Assembly: GCF_014203795.1 (NCBI RefSeq)
Contig: NZ_JACHJU010000003.1
Location: 372,001-436,000, forward strand
Origin: Streptosporangium album
Lineage (GTDB): Bacteria > Actinomycetota > Actinomycetes > Streptosporangiales > Streptosporangiaceae
Length of the DNA: 64,000 nt
Direction of reading: 5' to 3'
In this document: positions 24,425-33,080 of the stretch, piece by piece
Position numbering within the stretch: position 1 is the stretch's first letter
Layout of the letters: each line of letters opens with the position of its first letter
Position numbers and translations under genes: made by a program
The notes under the pieces: model-generated
Told to the model about the DNA's origin: nothing
What the model saw: the letters and a program-made list of their open reading frames with translations, nothing else
The model's database searches: none

Positions 24425-26116
24425 TCAGCGGCTGGGGCGACCCGCGGCGTGGTCGCCGCGACCGCCGCGGAAGCCACCGCCGCGCGAACCACCGCGGCTG
24501 TCGGGACGGCCTTCGGCGCGGAACGGCTCGCCACTGCGGAACGACTCGCGCCGCTCACCGCCGCGGTAGCCACCACCGGTGGGACGGTCGCCGCGGAACG
24601 GCTCGCGGTCGCCCGCGGGGCGGTCCCCGCGGTAGCCGGCGCCGCCGGAGCGCTCACCGCGGTAGCCGGCGCCGCCGGAACGGTCGGAGCGGTACTGGCC
24701 GCGCACGTCGCTCACGCTGCCGTTGTTGCCACCGCGGTTGTCGTCACCGTAGGACCGCTCGCGGGGCTGGCCCTCGCCGCCGCCGTGGCCGGGACGGTCA
24801 CGGAACCGGCGCGGGCCGCGGCTGCCGCCGCCGCTGCCGAAGCCACGACGCTCACGCTGCTTGGCGGCCGGCGCCGAGGGCTCCCAGACCGGGATCGGCT
24901 CGCCGCTGGGCTGGCGCGCCCCGGCGATCTCCGCGAGGCGCGGGTGCGCCGGAGTGGCCTTGAGACGGAAGGGCTTGATGCCCGCCCGGCGGGTCATCGC
25001 GTCGGTGGAGCGGCGCTCGTTGGGGAGCACCAGCGTCATGACGGTGCCCTTCTCCCCGGCCCGGGCGGTACGGCCACCGCGGTGCAGGTAGCTCTTGTGG
25101 TCCTGCGGCGGGTCGACGTGCAGCACGAGGCTGATGTTGTCGACGTGGATGCCGCGGGCCGCGACGTCGGTGCAGACCAGAACGTTGATCGCACCTTCCT
25201 TGAACTCGGCCAGGATGCGGGTGCGCTGGTTCTGGCGCTTGCCGCCGTGCAGACCGCCGGCCTTGATGCCGACCTGGGCGAGCTGCTTGCACAGGCGGTC
25301 GACTCCGTGCTGGGTGCGCACGAAGATGATGGTGCGGCCCTCACGGTTGGCGACCTCGGCGGTCACCTGGAACTTGTCGTCGCGGTGCACCTCGACCACG
25401 TGGTGCTCCATGGTGTCGACCGAGGAGGCGGCCGGGGCCATGGAGTGGGTCACCGGGTTGGTGAGGAAGCGGCGGACGAGCTTGTCGACGTCGCCGTCGA
25501 GGGTGGCGGAGAACAGCAGGCGCTGGCTGTCGGCCGGAGTCTGCTGCAGGATCGCGCTGACGACCGGGAAGAAGCCGAGGTCGCACATGTGGTCGGCCTC
25601 GTCCAGGATGGTCACCTGGACCTCGTCCAGCGTGCACTCGCCCTGCTGGATCAGGTCGGTCAACCGGCCGGGGGTGGCCACGACGACCTCGACGCCACGG
25701 CGCAGCGCCTCGATCTGGCGGCCCATGGACATGCCGCCGACGACGGTCTTCATCCGCAGGGACAGGCCGCGGCCGAGCGGCTCGAGCGCGTCGGTCACCT
25801 GCATGGCCAGCTCGCGGGTCGGCACGAGGACGACGGCGAGGGGACGGCCGGGGCGGGCCTTGCTTCCGGCGATGCGGGCCATCATGGGCAGGCCGAAGGC
25901 CAGCGTCTTGCCGGAGCCGGTCTGCCCGCGGCCGAGGACGTCATGGCCGGCGAGGATGTCGGGAATCGTGGCCCGCTGGATGGGGAAGGGGCTGTCGATG
26001 CCCTGGCGGGAAAGCCCGGTCACCAGCGGCTTCGGCAGGCCGAGGAGGATGAACTCGGACGGCCCGGCGGGAACCTCGGGAAGAGCGGTGATTTCGGGCA
26101 GGGCAGCGTCAAGCAT
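24425..26116 (-). CDS. DEAD-box RNA helicase with Arg/Gly-rich tail
   Basis: ATP-dependent RNA helicase, about 563 residues. Motifs run in order: GQTGSGKT (I), PTRELAMQV (Ia), TPGRLTD (Ib), LDEADHM (II, DEAD), FSATLDGD (III), IIFVRTQHG (IV), CTDVAARGIHV (V) and HRGGRTARAG (VI). The last ~140 residues form a low-complexity tail with repeated YRGxRSGG-type units, similar to RGG boxes of cold-shock RNA helicases; it should bind RNA and may promote condensation. ATG at 26116 or GTG at 26122 may start the protein. The upstream leader is long and can fold. Likely roles are ribosome assembly or RNA turnover in cold or stress. Confidence 0.92.
   Translation of the reverse strand: MLDAALPEITALPEVPAGPSEFILLGLPKPLVTGLSRQGIDSPFPIQRATIPDILAGHDVLGRGQTGSGKTLAFGLPMMARIAGSKARPGRPLAVVLVPTRELAMQVTDALEPLGRGLSLRMKTVVGGMSMGRQIEALRRGVEVVVATPGRLTDLIQQGECTLDEVQVTILDEADHMCDLGFFPVVSAILQQTPADSQRLLFSATLDGDVDKLVRRFLTNPVTHSMAPAASSVDTMEHHVVEVHRDDKFQVTAEVANREGRTIIFVRTQHGVDRLCKQLAQVGIKAGGLHGGKRQNQRTRILAEFKEGAINVLVCTDVAARGIHVDNISLVLHVDPPQDHKSYLHRGGRTARAGEKGTVMTLVLPNERRSTDAMTRRAGIKPFRLKATPAHPRLAEIAGARQPSGEPIPVWEPSAPAAKQRERRGFGSGGGSRGPRRFRDRPGHGGGEGQPRERSYGDDNRGGNNGSVSDVRGQYRSDRSGGAGYRGERSGGAGYRGDRPAGDREPFRGDRPTGGGYRGGERRESFRSGEPFRAEGRPDSRGGSRGGGFRGGRGDHAAGRPSR
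24628..24679 (-). repeat. Tandem 30-base repeat in the helicase RGG tail
   Basis: Two 22-base copies (24628-24649 and 24658-24679) with a 30-base period encode consecutive decapeptides SGGAGYRGER and SGGAGYRGDR. The near-identity at DNA level indicates a recent duplication, so tail length probably varies between strains. Confidence 0.75.
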
Positions 26117-26122
26117 GGTCAC

Positions 26123-26481
26123 GAAGATTCGTGCCTTTCGATAGAAGAACGGGGCACGTCACTTCTGCGAAAGGACGAGCCTGGAGCGCGTGGCGTGAGG
26201 CCACGCTGAATCGACGCCCACTTCGGGGCGGTAGTGCGGTGCAAGTCGAGGCGCACCGCACGGGGCGGGTCTAGCTTACCCGCACGCAGTCAAACCACGA
26301 TCAAGCATACCCGGCGTTCGCAGTGCCAGGTCGGTCCGGGGCGTCCGGCATTACGTGGACGCTTGCCCGTTGTCGGAGCCAACGCTCCGAGCCGGGCTTT
26401 TCTTCCCGGCATCGGGCATCCTCTCACACAATTCGGTACGGCCCGCACCCCGGTAGGCGCGAACCGTACCAAAGAGGGAGG
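26123..26481. promoter_or_regulatory. Structured intergenic region between sufT and the RNA helicase gene
   Basis: No gene was recognised in these 359 bases. Three hairpins follow each other: GCGTCC/GGACGC (26341-26362), a perfect TCGGAGC-CAAC-GCTCCGA (26373-26390) and GCCGGG/CCCGGC around a pyrimidine loop (26391-26410). In addition GGTACGG/CCGTACC (26435-26470) lies just after the sufT stop. The last is probably the suf operon terminator; the others may be additional terminators or part of the helicase leader, since cold-shock RNA helicase genes often have long structured leaders. Confidence 0.45.
26435..26470 (-). terminator. Probable suf operon terminator
   Basis: GGTACGG (26435-26441) pairs with CCGTACC (26464-26470) as a seven-pair outer stem 12 bases after the sufT stop codon. 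The 22-base loop is itself GC-rich and can pair partly. No U-tract. Confidence 0.5.
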
Positions 26482-26847
26482 TTAGACGTTGAAGCCAAGC
26501 ATGCGCAGCTGCTCACGCCCGTCATCGGTGATCTTGTCCGGACCCCACGGCGGGAGCCAGACCCAGTTGATCTTCACATCGGAGACCATGCCGTCCAGAG
26601 CGGAGTGCGCCTGGTCCTCGATGACGTCGGTCAGCGGGCAGGCCGCGCTGGTCAGCGTCATGTCGATGGTCGCGATCGGAGGGGTGCCCGCCTCCGCGGC
26701 GTCGAGGTTGACCCCGTAGATCAGACCGAGGTCGACGACGTTGATCCCGAGCTCGGGGTCCACGACGTCCTTGAGGGCCTCCATGACCTCGTCAAGGGTC
26801 GTCTCCCCGTCATACGCCGCCGTCGGCGTCTCAACAGGCTTGCTCAT
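26482..26847 (-). CDS. sufT: Metal-sulfur cluster assembly factor (MIP18/SufT family)
   Basis: A 121-residue protein with the MIP18/DUF59 domain that helps mature Fe-S proteins. TTLDEVMEALKDVVDPELGINVVDLGLIYG is the family opening (shown here by its start and end at about residues 15-45), and TSAACPL carries the conserved Cys. The ATG at 26847 overlaps the sufU stop (ATGA) and has GAGGAG six bases upstream, which decides the start over a longer frame from 26901. Last gene of the suf operon. Confidence 0.93.
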   Translation of the reverse strand: MSKPVETPTAAYDGETTLDEVMEALKDVVDPELGINVVDLGLIYGVNLDAAEAGTPPIATIDMTLTSAACPLTDVIEDQAHSALDGMVSDVKINWVWLPPWGPDKITDDGREQLRMLGFNV

Positions 26848-27281
26848 GTAGAACTCCTCACAACCGCGTCCTTGTAAGCCATCCAGGCCAGCAGCGCGCA
26901 CTTCACCCGGGCCGGGAACTTGGAGACCCCGGCGAAGGCCACCGCGTCCCCGAGCACGTCCTCATCCGCCTCGACCTGCCCCCTGCTCTGCATGAGCCGG
27001 GTGAACTCCTCCACCACGGCGAGGGTCTCGTCCACGGTCGAGCCGGCGGTCAGTTCGTACAGCACCGAGGCGGCGGCCTGGCTGATGGAGCAGCCCTGGC
27101 CGTCGTAGGAGACGTCTTCGACCTTGCCGCCGTCCCCCAGCTTCACGCGCATGGTGATCTCATCGCCGCACGTCGGGTTCACGTGGTGGACCTCGGCGTC
27201 GTACGGGTCGCGCAGACCCCGTCCCTGAGGGTGCTTGTAGTGCTCCAGGATCAGCTCCTGGTACATGGACTCGGCGATCAT
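26844..27281 (-). CDS. sufU: Fe-S cluster assembly sulfur acceptor/scaffold SufU
   Basis: A 145-residue IscU-like protein that accepts sulfur from SufS in a zinc-dependent manner. The conserved cysteines are Cys38 (NPTCGD, with Asp40), Cys64 (GQGCSIS) and Cys128 (VKCALLAW), the usual zinc and sulfur-transfer set. The ~20-residue insertion between the second and third Cys (around RLMQSRGQVEADEDVLGD) distinguishes SufU from IscU. It lies 20 bases after sufS and overlaps sufT by four bases. Confidence 0.95.
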   Translation of the reverse strand: MIAESMYQELILEHYKHPQGRGLRDPYDAEVHHVNPTCGDEITMRVKLGDGGKVEDVSYDGQGCSISQAAASVLYELTAGSTVDETLAVVEEFTRLMQSRGQVEADEDVLGDAVAFAGVSKFPARVKCALLAWMAYKDAVVRSST

Positions 27282-27300
27282 CTCAACTGCTCCGGCATGG

Positions 27301-28560
27301 CTAGGCGAACACCTTCTGCACGTGGTGGAGGCCGCGGACCAGGGCGTCGATCTCGGCCGGTGTGGTGTAAAGGTAGAAGGACGCCCGCGTGGTGGCGGGG
27401 ATCCCGAACCTCAGGTGCAGCGGGCGGGCGCAGTGATGGCCCACGCGCACTGCCACACCGAAGTTGTCATCCAGGATCTGCCCAACATCGTGCGGGTGAA
27501 TCCCCTCGAGGGTGAACGACACCGTGCCGCCACGCTCATCGAGATCCGCGGGACCGATCACCCTGAGACCGGGGATCTCTCCCAGCGCGCTCAGCGCGTG
27601 CCCGGTGAGCTCGCGCTCGTGGCGGGCGATCTCGTCCATGCCGATCGCGGACAGGTAGTCCACCGCGGCGCCCAGACCGATGGCCTCGACGATCGGCGGG
27701 GTCCCCGCCTCGAACTTGTGCGGCGCGGGGGCATAGGTCGAGCGGTCCATCCAGACCGCCTCGATCATCTCTCCGCCGCCCATGAACGGGGGCATGGCCT
27801 CAAGCAGCTCCGCACGGCCCCACAGCACGCCGATCCCGGAGGGGCCGACGACCTTGTGCCCGGTGAAGGCCAGGAAGTCCACGTCGAGCGCGGCGACGTC
27901 CACCCGCTGGTGGGGCACCGACTGCGAGGCGTCCAGCATCATCAGTGCCCCGACCTGACGGGCTCTGGCGAGCACCTGCGCGACCGGGTTGACCGTGCCG
28001 AGCACGTTGGACTGGTGCACGATCGAAACGATCTTCGTCCGCTCGGTGACCAGCTCTTCGAGGTTCGACAGGTCCAGCCGGCCCTCGTCGGTGACCGAGA
28101 ACCACTTCAGCGTGGCACCGGTCCGCTGCGCGAGCAGCTGCCACGGCACGATGTTGGAGTGGTGCTCCATCTCGGAGATGACGATCTCGTCACCGGGGCC
28201 CATGCGGAACCTGGGATCGTCGTTGGTGGGGTTGCCGAAGGCGTACGCCACCAGGTTGAGTCCCTCGGAGGCGTTCTTGGTGAAGACGATCTCGTCGCGG
28301 CTCGGCGCGCCGACGAAGGCCGCGATCTTGTCGCGGGCGGTCTCGTACGCCTCGGTGGACTCGGCTCCCAGCGCGTGCATGGCTCGGCCGACGTTGCTGT
28401 AGTGCATGGCCATGTGCTCGCGCATGGCCTCGACCACCTGGGTGGGCTTCTGCGCGGAGTTGGCCGAATCGAGGTAGACCAGTGGCCGTCCGCCGGACAG
28501 CTCGCGGGAGAGGACCGGGAAGTCCTTCCTGATCCTCTCCACGTCAAAGCCCGTGTTCAT
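27301..28560 (-). CDS. sufS: Cysteine desulfurase SufS
   Basis: A 419-residue PLP enzyme that removes sulfur from cysteine for Fe-S assembly. The PLP lysine is in AFTGHKVVGPSGIGVLWG and the persulfide-forming Cys is in VGHHCARPLHLRFG (about Cys377), followed by the RASFYLY segment of group II desulfurases. Its start codon shares a base with the end of sufC, so the operon is tightly coupled. SufU downstream is its partner. Confidence 0.95.
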   Translation of the reverse strand: MNTGFDVERIRKDFPVLSRELSGGRPLVYLDSANSAQKPTQVVEAMREHMAMHYSNVGRAMHALGAESTEAYETARDKIAAFVGAPSRDEIVFTKNASEGLNLVAYAFGNPTNDDPRFRMGPGDEIVISEMEHHSNIVPWQLLAQRTGATLKWFSVTDEGRLDLSNLEELVTERTKIVSIVHQSNVLGTVNPVAQVLARARQVGALMMLDASQSVPHQRVDVAALDVDFLAFTGHKVVGPSGIGVLWGRAELLEAMPPFMGGGEMIEAVWMDRSTYAPAPHKFEAGTPPIVEAIGLGAAVDYLSAIGMDEIARHERELTGHALSALGEIPGLRVIGPADLDERGGTVSFTLEGIHPHDVGQILDDNFGVAVRVGHHCARPLHLRFGIPATTRASFYLYTTPAEIDALVRGLHHVQKVFA

Positions 28561-29333
28561 CAGGCCGATGCCTTCGTGTAGGCCTCGTAACCCTCGGCTT
28601 CGAGCTTGTCGGCGAGCTCGGGGCCGCCCTGCTCCACGATCCGACCGGCCGCGAAGACGTGGACGAAGTCCGGCTTCACGTAGCGCAGGATGCGGGTGTA
28701 GTGGGTGATGAGCAGGACGCCGGTGTCGCCGGAGGAGCGGAAGCGGTTGACGCCCTCGGAGACCACACGCAGCGCGTCGACGTCCAGGCCGGAGTCGGTC
28801 TCGTCGAGAACGGCGATCTTCGGCTTGAGCAGTTCGAGCTGGAGAATCTCGTGGCGCTTCTTCTCACCGCCGGAGAAGCCCTCGTTCAGGTTGCGCTGCG
28901 CGAAGGCGGCGTCGATGGACAGGGCGTCCATGCCGGACTTCAGGTCCTTGGCGAACTCACGGAGCTTGGGAGCCTCGCCGCGCACGGAGGTGACCGCCGA
29001 GCGCAGGAAGTTGGAGACGCTGACGCCGGGGACCTCGACGGGGTACTGCATGGCGAGGAACAGGCCGGCGCGGGCACGCTCGTCGACCGACAGCTCCAGC
29101 AGGTCGACGCCGTCCAGCAGGACCTGGCCGCCGGTGACGGTGTACTTCGGGTGACCGGCGATCGCGTAGGCGAGCGTGGACTTGCCCGAACCGTTGGGGC
29201 CCATGATGGCGTGGGTCTCGCCGGCCCGGACGGTCAGGTTGACGCCGCGCAGGATCTCCTTGTCCCCGACGGCGACGTGCAGGTCACGGATCTCCAGGGT
29301 GGACCCCGAGCGGACTCGGCTCGAATCAGACAC
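28560..29333 (-). CDS. sufC: Fe-S cluster assembly ATPase SufC
   Basis: A 257-residue soluble ABC-type ATPase of the SufBC2D scaffold complex. Walker A is GPNGSGKST, the signature is GFSGGEKKRHEILQLELL (SufC-specific, with KKRHEI) and Walker B is IAVLDETDSGLDVDAL. It follows the Rieske ferredoxin gene with two bases between stop and start. It supplies the energy for cluster assembly on SufB-SufD. Confidence 0.95.
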   Translation of the reverse strand: MSDSSRVRSGSTLEIRDLHVAVGDKEILRGVNLTVRAGETHAIMGPNGSGKSTLAYAIAGHPKYTVTGGQVLLDGVDLLELSVDERARAGLFLAMQYPVEVPGVSVSNFLRSAVTSVRGEAPKLREFAKDLKSGMDALSIDAAFAQRNLNEGFSGGEKKRHEILQLELLKPKIAVLDETDSGLDVDALRVVSEGVNRFRSSGDTGVLLITHYTRILRYVKPDFVHVFAAGRIVEQGGPELADKLEAEGYEAYTKASA

Positions 29334-29335
29334 TG

Positions 29336-29653
29336 TTATGACTCCTTCGAGAGCGAGACGAGGACGTCATCGCCGTCGATCTTGACGTGGTAAACGGGAA
29401 CGGGCTTGGTGGCGGGCGGGCCGGTGGGCTTGCCGGAGCGCAGGTCGAAGCACGAGCCGTGCAGCCAGCACTCCAGCGTCTCGTCGTAGACCTCGCCCTC
29501 GCTGAGTTTCACCTCGGCGTGGGAGCAGACGTCGTGCAGGGCGAAGACCTCGGCGCCCCGGCGGACCAGAGCGACCGGAATCTCCCCCACTTCCAGGCCG
29601 ATCACGCCGCCATCGGGGATGTCGGTGAGCTTGCAGACCTTCTCGAATGTCAC
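29336..29653 (-). CDS. Rieske-type [2Fe-2S] ferredoxin in the suf operon
   Basis: A 105-residue small Rieske protein of the non-heme-iron-oxygenase ferredoxin type. The cluster ligands are Cys-x-His in CSHAEV and Cys-x2-His in CWLHGSCF. Such a ferredoxin gene between sufD and sufC is a standing feature of actinobacterial suf operons; it may deliver electrons for cluster assembly. Its start overlaps the sufD stop by four bases. Confidence 0.93.
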   Translation of the reverse strand: MTFEKVCKLTDIPDGGVIGLEVGEIPVALVRRGAEVFALHDVCSHAEVKLSEGEVYDETLECWLHGSCFDLRSGKPTGPPATKPVPVYHVKIDGDDVLVSLSKES

Positions 29654-30768
29654 TTTTCGAGCTCCGCCTCAACCTTGGCGAGCACCCGCTCACGCAGCTC
29701 GGGAAGCTCGATCTTCTCCAGCAACTGCGCGAAGAAGCCCCGGATGACCAGGCGGCGCGCGTCGTCGAACGGGATGCCGCGGGCCTGGAGGTAGAAGATG
29801 TGCTCGTCGTCCAGGCGGCCCGAGGCACTGGCGTGACCCGCCCCCGCGACCTCGCCGGTGAGGATCTCCAGGTTCGGCACCGAGTCGGCGCGGGCGCCGT
29901 CGGTGAGCAGGAGGTTGCGGTTGAGCTCGTAGGTGTCGGTGCCCTCGGCCTCGACCCGGATGATGACGTCGCCGATCCAGACGGCGTGGGCGTCCTGCCC
30001 CTGCAGCGCGCCCTTGTAGGCGACGTTGCTCTTGCAGTTCGGCTGGGAGTGGTCCACCAGCAGGCGGTGCTCCAGGTGCTGCCCGGCGTCCACGAAGTAG
30101 AGGCCGGTCAGTTCGGCGTCGCCGCCGGGGCCGCCGTAGGAGACCGACGGCGAGAGCCGTACCAGGTCGCCGCCGAGCGTGGCCACGAAGCTGCGGAAGG
30201 TCGCGTCCTTGCCGAGCAGGGCGTGGTGGTGGGAGACGTGCACGGCGTCGTCGGCCCAGTCCTGCAGGCTGACGACCTTGAGCGTGGCGCCCTCTCCCAC
30301 GACGAACTCGACGTTGTCGGCGTAGGTCGCGCTGCCCTGGTGGTCCAGGACGAGGACGGCCTCGGCCATCGGCTCCAGCGTGACCAGGATGTGGCCGTAG
30401 GCGGCCCCCTCGCCGGAGCCGGTGAGGGTGATCACGGTCGGCTTGGAGGCGACGGCCTCACGGGGCACCGTGACGACGGTGGCCTTCTCGAAGGCGGAGT
30501 AGGCCTGGGCGCTGACCCGGTCGGCGGGCACGTAGGACCTGCCGAGCCGCTGGTCGTCGCGGCCCACGGTCTCCACGGTGACCTCGGGGGCCGCGTCGAC
30601 GTGGACCAGCACACCGCCGGCCGCGACGGCGCCGTCGTGCAGGCCCTTCAGACGCGACAGGGGGGTGAACCGCCACTCCTCCTCGCGCCCGTTCGGGACC
30701 GGGAAGTCCTCCACGTTGTAGGAGGACTTCTCGTGGAGGGTCGACAGGGGCTTGGTTTCGAGACCCAT
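29650..30768 (-). CDS. sufD: Fe-S cluster assembly scaffold protein SufD
   Basis: A 372-residue beta-helix protein that pairs with SufB. The sequence starts MGLETKPLSTLHEKSSYNVE, with the conserved EEWRFTPL motif shortly after. Its C-terminus carries the SufBD core (SHASASGRLDDEHIFYLQARGI with FDDARRLVIRGFFAQL). The start at 30768 is fixed by the TGATG overlap with the sufB stop; a much longer open frame upstream is only a shadow of sufB. Confidence 0.95.
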   Translation of the reverse strand: MGLETKPLSTLHEKSSYNVEDFPVPNGREEEWRFTPLSRLKGLHDGAVAAGGVLVHVDAAPEVTVETVGRDDQRLGRSYVPADRVSAQAYSAFEKATVVTVPREAVASKPTVITLTGSGEGAAYGHILVTLEPMAEAVLVLDHQGSATYADNVEFVVGEGATLKVVSLQDWADDAVHVSHHHALLGKDATFRSFVATLGGDLVRLSPSVSYGGPGGDAELTGLYFVDAGQHLEHRLLVDHSQPNCKSNVAYKGALQGQDAHAVWIGDVIIRVEAEGTDTYELNRNLLLTDGARADSVPNLEILTGEVAGAGHASASGRLDDEHIFYLQARGIPFDDARRLVIRGFFAQLLEKIELPELRERVLAKVEAELEK

Positions 30769-32180
30769 CAGCCGACGGCTCCTTCCATCTGCAGTTCGAT
30801 CAGGCGGTTCAGCTCCAGGGCGTACTCCATCGGGAGTTCGCGGGCGATCGGCTCGACGAAGCCGCGCACGATCATCGCCATCGCCTCGTCCTCGTTCAGA
30901 CCGCGGCTCATCAGGTAGAAGAGCTGGTCGTCGGAGACCTTGGAGACGGTGGCCTCGTGTCCCATGGAGACGTCGTCCTCGCGCACGTCCACGTAGGGGT
31001 AGGTGTCGGACCGGCTGATCTGGTCGACCAGCAGGGCGTCGCACTTGACGGTGCTGGCGCTGCCGTACGCGCCCTCCTCGATCTGGACCAGACCGCGGTA
31101 GGAGGTGCGGCCGCCGCCGCGGGCGACGGACTTGGAGATCACGGTGGAGCTGGTGTTCGGCGCGAGGTGGACCATCTTCGCGCCGGCGTCCTGGTGCTGG
31201 CCCTCACCCGCGAAGGCGACGCTCAGCGTCTCGCCCTTGGCGTGCTCGCCCATGAGGTAGACGGCCGGGTACTTCATCGTGACCTTGGAGCCGATGTTGC
31301 CGTCGACCCACTCCATGGTCGCGCCCTCGTAGGCCACGGCGCGCTTGGTGACCAGGTTGTAGACGTTGTTCGACCAGTTCTGGATGGTCGTGTAGCGGCA
31401 GCGGGCGCCCTTCTTCACGATGATCTCCACGACCGCGCTGTGCAGCGAGTCGGAGGAGTAGATCGGCGCGGTGCAGCCCTCGACGTAGTGGACGTAGGAG
31501 TTCTCGTCCACGATGATCAGGGTCCGCTCGAACTGGCCCATGTTCTCGGTGTTGATCCGGAAGTAGGCCTGGAGCGGGATCTCCACGTTGACGTTCGGCG
31601 GCACGTAGATGAAGCTGCCGCCGCTCCAGGTCGCCGTGTTCAGCGCGGCGAACTTGTTGTCGCCGACCGGGATCACGGTCCCGAAGTACTCCTTGAAGAT
31701 CTCCTCGTGCTCCTTGAGCGCGGTGTCGGTGTCGACGAAGATGACGCCCTTCTCCTCAAGGTCCTCACGGATCTTGTGGTAGACCACCTCGGACTCGTAC
31801 TGGGCGGCGACGCCGGCGACCAGGCGCTGCTTCTCCGCCTCGGGGATGCCGAGCTTGTCGTAGGTGCTCTTGATGTCGTCGGGCAGGTCCTCCCACGAGG
31901 CGGCCTGCTTCTCGGTCGAGCGCACGAAGTACTTGATGTTGTCGAAGTCGATCCCGCTGAGGTCGGAGCCCCAGTTCGGCATGGGCTTCTTGCCGAACAG
32001 GCGCAGGCCCTTCAGGCGAAGGTCCAGCATCCACTCCGGCTCGTTCTTGAGCGCGGAGATGTTACGGACGACCTCCTCGGACAGGCCGCGACGGGCCGCC
32101 GATCCGGCAGCGTCCGAGTCGGCCCAGCCGAACTTGTAATTCCCGAGGCCTTCCAACTCCGGGCGGTCGGTGACAGTCAC
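30768..32180 (-). CDS. sufB: Fe-S cluster assembly scaffold protein SufB
   Basis: A 470-residue subunit of the SufBC2D complex on which Fe-S clusters are built. The family-specific patterns ISALKNEPEWMLDLRLKGL, DIKSTYDKLGIPEAE and the C-terminal SRGLNEDEAMAMIVRGFVEPI are clear. No intein interrupts it, unlike the mycobacterial orthologue. Its start overlaps the sufR stop by four bases, so regulator and scaffold are translated together. Confidence 0.96.
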   Translation of the reverse strand: MTVTDRPELEGLGNYKFGWADSDAAGSAARRGLSEEVVRNISALKNEPEWMLDLRLKGLRLFGKKPMPNWGSDLSGIDFDNIKYFVRSTEKQAASWEDLPDDIKSTYDKLGIPEAEKQRLVAGVAAQYESEVVYHKIREDLEEKGVIFVDTDTALKEHEEIFKEYFGTVIPVGDNKFAALNTATWSGGSFIYVPPNVNVEIPLQAYFRINTENMGQFERTLIIVDENSYVHYVEGCTAPIYSSDSLHSAVVEIIVKKGARCRYTTIQNWSNNVYNLVTKRAVAYEGATMEWVDGNIGSKVTMKYPAVYLMGEHAKGETLSVAFAGEGQHQDAGAKMVHLAPNTSSTVISKSVARGGGRTSYRGLVQIEEGAYGSASTVKCDALLVDQISRSDTYPYVDVREDDVSMGHEATVSKVSDDQLFYLMSRGLNEDEAMAMIVRGFVEPIARELPMEYALELNRLIELQMEGAVG

Positions 32181-32971
32181 CTTCCGGTCTCCTTGCTCGA
32201 TGCGTCATCGATCGTTTGTTGCCTTATGGATGGTCGCGCCTGCTCCGGTACCCGCTCGCTCGCCTCTCGCTCTCGCGCGTCCGGCTCGACCGCTCTGCGC
32301 GGGCTCACGTGGGTGGTGCACACTCCGTCGCCGTGGGCGATGGTCGCGAGCCGCTGCACCGGTGTGCCGAGAATCTGCGCGAACGCCTCCGTCTCGGCCT
32401 CGCAGAGCTGCGGGAACTCCGCAGCCACATGCGCCACCGGACAGTGGTGCTGGCACAGCTGCTCGCCGCCGAGGTTGGCCTTGCTCGCCGAGGCCGCGTA
32501 CCCGTCGGCCGACAGGGCCTCGGCGAGGACGCGGACCCGCTGGTCGGCGGGGACCTTGCTCATCTCCGGCTGCAACCGGTCGACGAGGCCGGACACCTGC
32601 GACCGGGCGAACTCTGCCACCGCGGCCTCGCCCACGCGCTCGGCGAGGAACCGCAGCGCGTTTCCCGCGAGTCCGTCGTAGGCGTGCTCGAAGGCGCTGC
32701 GCCCGGCGTCGGTTATGGCGAACAGCTTCGCCGGCCGCCCTCTCCCCCGCTGGCCACGGGGCCGGGCCGTACGAGGCTCGATCATTCCCTCGGCCAGCAG
32801 CGCGTCCAGATGGCGGCGGACGGCGGCCGGAGTGAGGCCGAGCCGTTCGCCGAGGGCGGCGGCGGTGACGGGTCCGTGCTCCATGATGAGCCGGGCGACA
32901 CGCGCACGCGTGCTGTGCTCGGCGGACACGCCGGAGAGCCGCACGACGGCGGTCTCCTCGGTGCCTGTCAT
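32177..32971 (-). CDS. sufR: SufR-type Fe-S sensing transcriptional repressor
   Basis: A 264-residue ArsR/MarR-like winged-helix regulator at the head of the suf operon. The N-terminal HTH reads LIMEHGPVTAAALGERLGL followed by TPAAVRRHLDALLAEGMI. The C-terminal domain supplies cysteines for an Fe-S cluster (Cys173, Cys177, Cys190, Cys218), with the pattern CQHHCPVAHVAAEFPQLC. ATG at 32971 is preferred over 33061 because homology begins there. A DtxR/IdeR-like box lies about 90 bases upstream, suggesting dual control by cluster status and iron. Confidence 0.93.
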   Translation of the reverse strand: MTGTEETAVVRLSGVSAEHSTRARVARLIMEHGPVTAAALGERLGLTPAAVRRHLDALLAEGMIEPRTARPRGQRGRGRPAKLFAITDAGRSAFEHAYDGLAGNALRFLAERVGEAAVAEFARSQVSGLVDRLQPEMSKVPADQRVRVLAEALSADGYAASASKANLGGEQLCQHHCPVAHVAAEFPQLCEAETEAFAQILGTPVQRLATIAHGDGVCTTHVSPRRAVEPDAREREASERVPEQARPSIRQQTIDDASSKETGR

Positions 32972-33061
32972 CTGGGTCACGTATTTCACAACATCAGTGT
33001 GGCGTAATTCCTTCCCGGCTGACAAACCCACGACAGGGCTCGCCGGGATGCAATTTGTCAC

Positions 33062-33080
33062 GCAGGTGAGCCTTACCTAA
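33062..33080 (-). promoter_or_regulatory. DtxR/IdeR-like iron box upstream of sufR
   Basis: On the minus strand TTAGGTAAGGCTCACCTGC matches the 19-base DtxR/IdeR consensus TTAGGTTAGSCTAACCTAA at 15 of 19 positions. It sits about 90 bases upstream of the sufR start and overlaps the stop codon of the MFS exporter gene. It would place the whole suf operon under iron control, alongside SufR autoregulation. Confidence 0.7.

Noticed and set aside
23006..26209. A 1067-codon open frame on the plus strand across hisG, hisE and the RNA helicase gene
   Set aside because: It is antisense to three well-identified genes, has no recognisable domain and arises from the scarcity of stop codons in GC-rich DNA.
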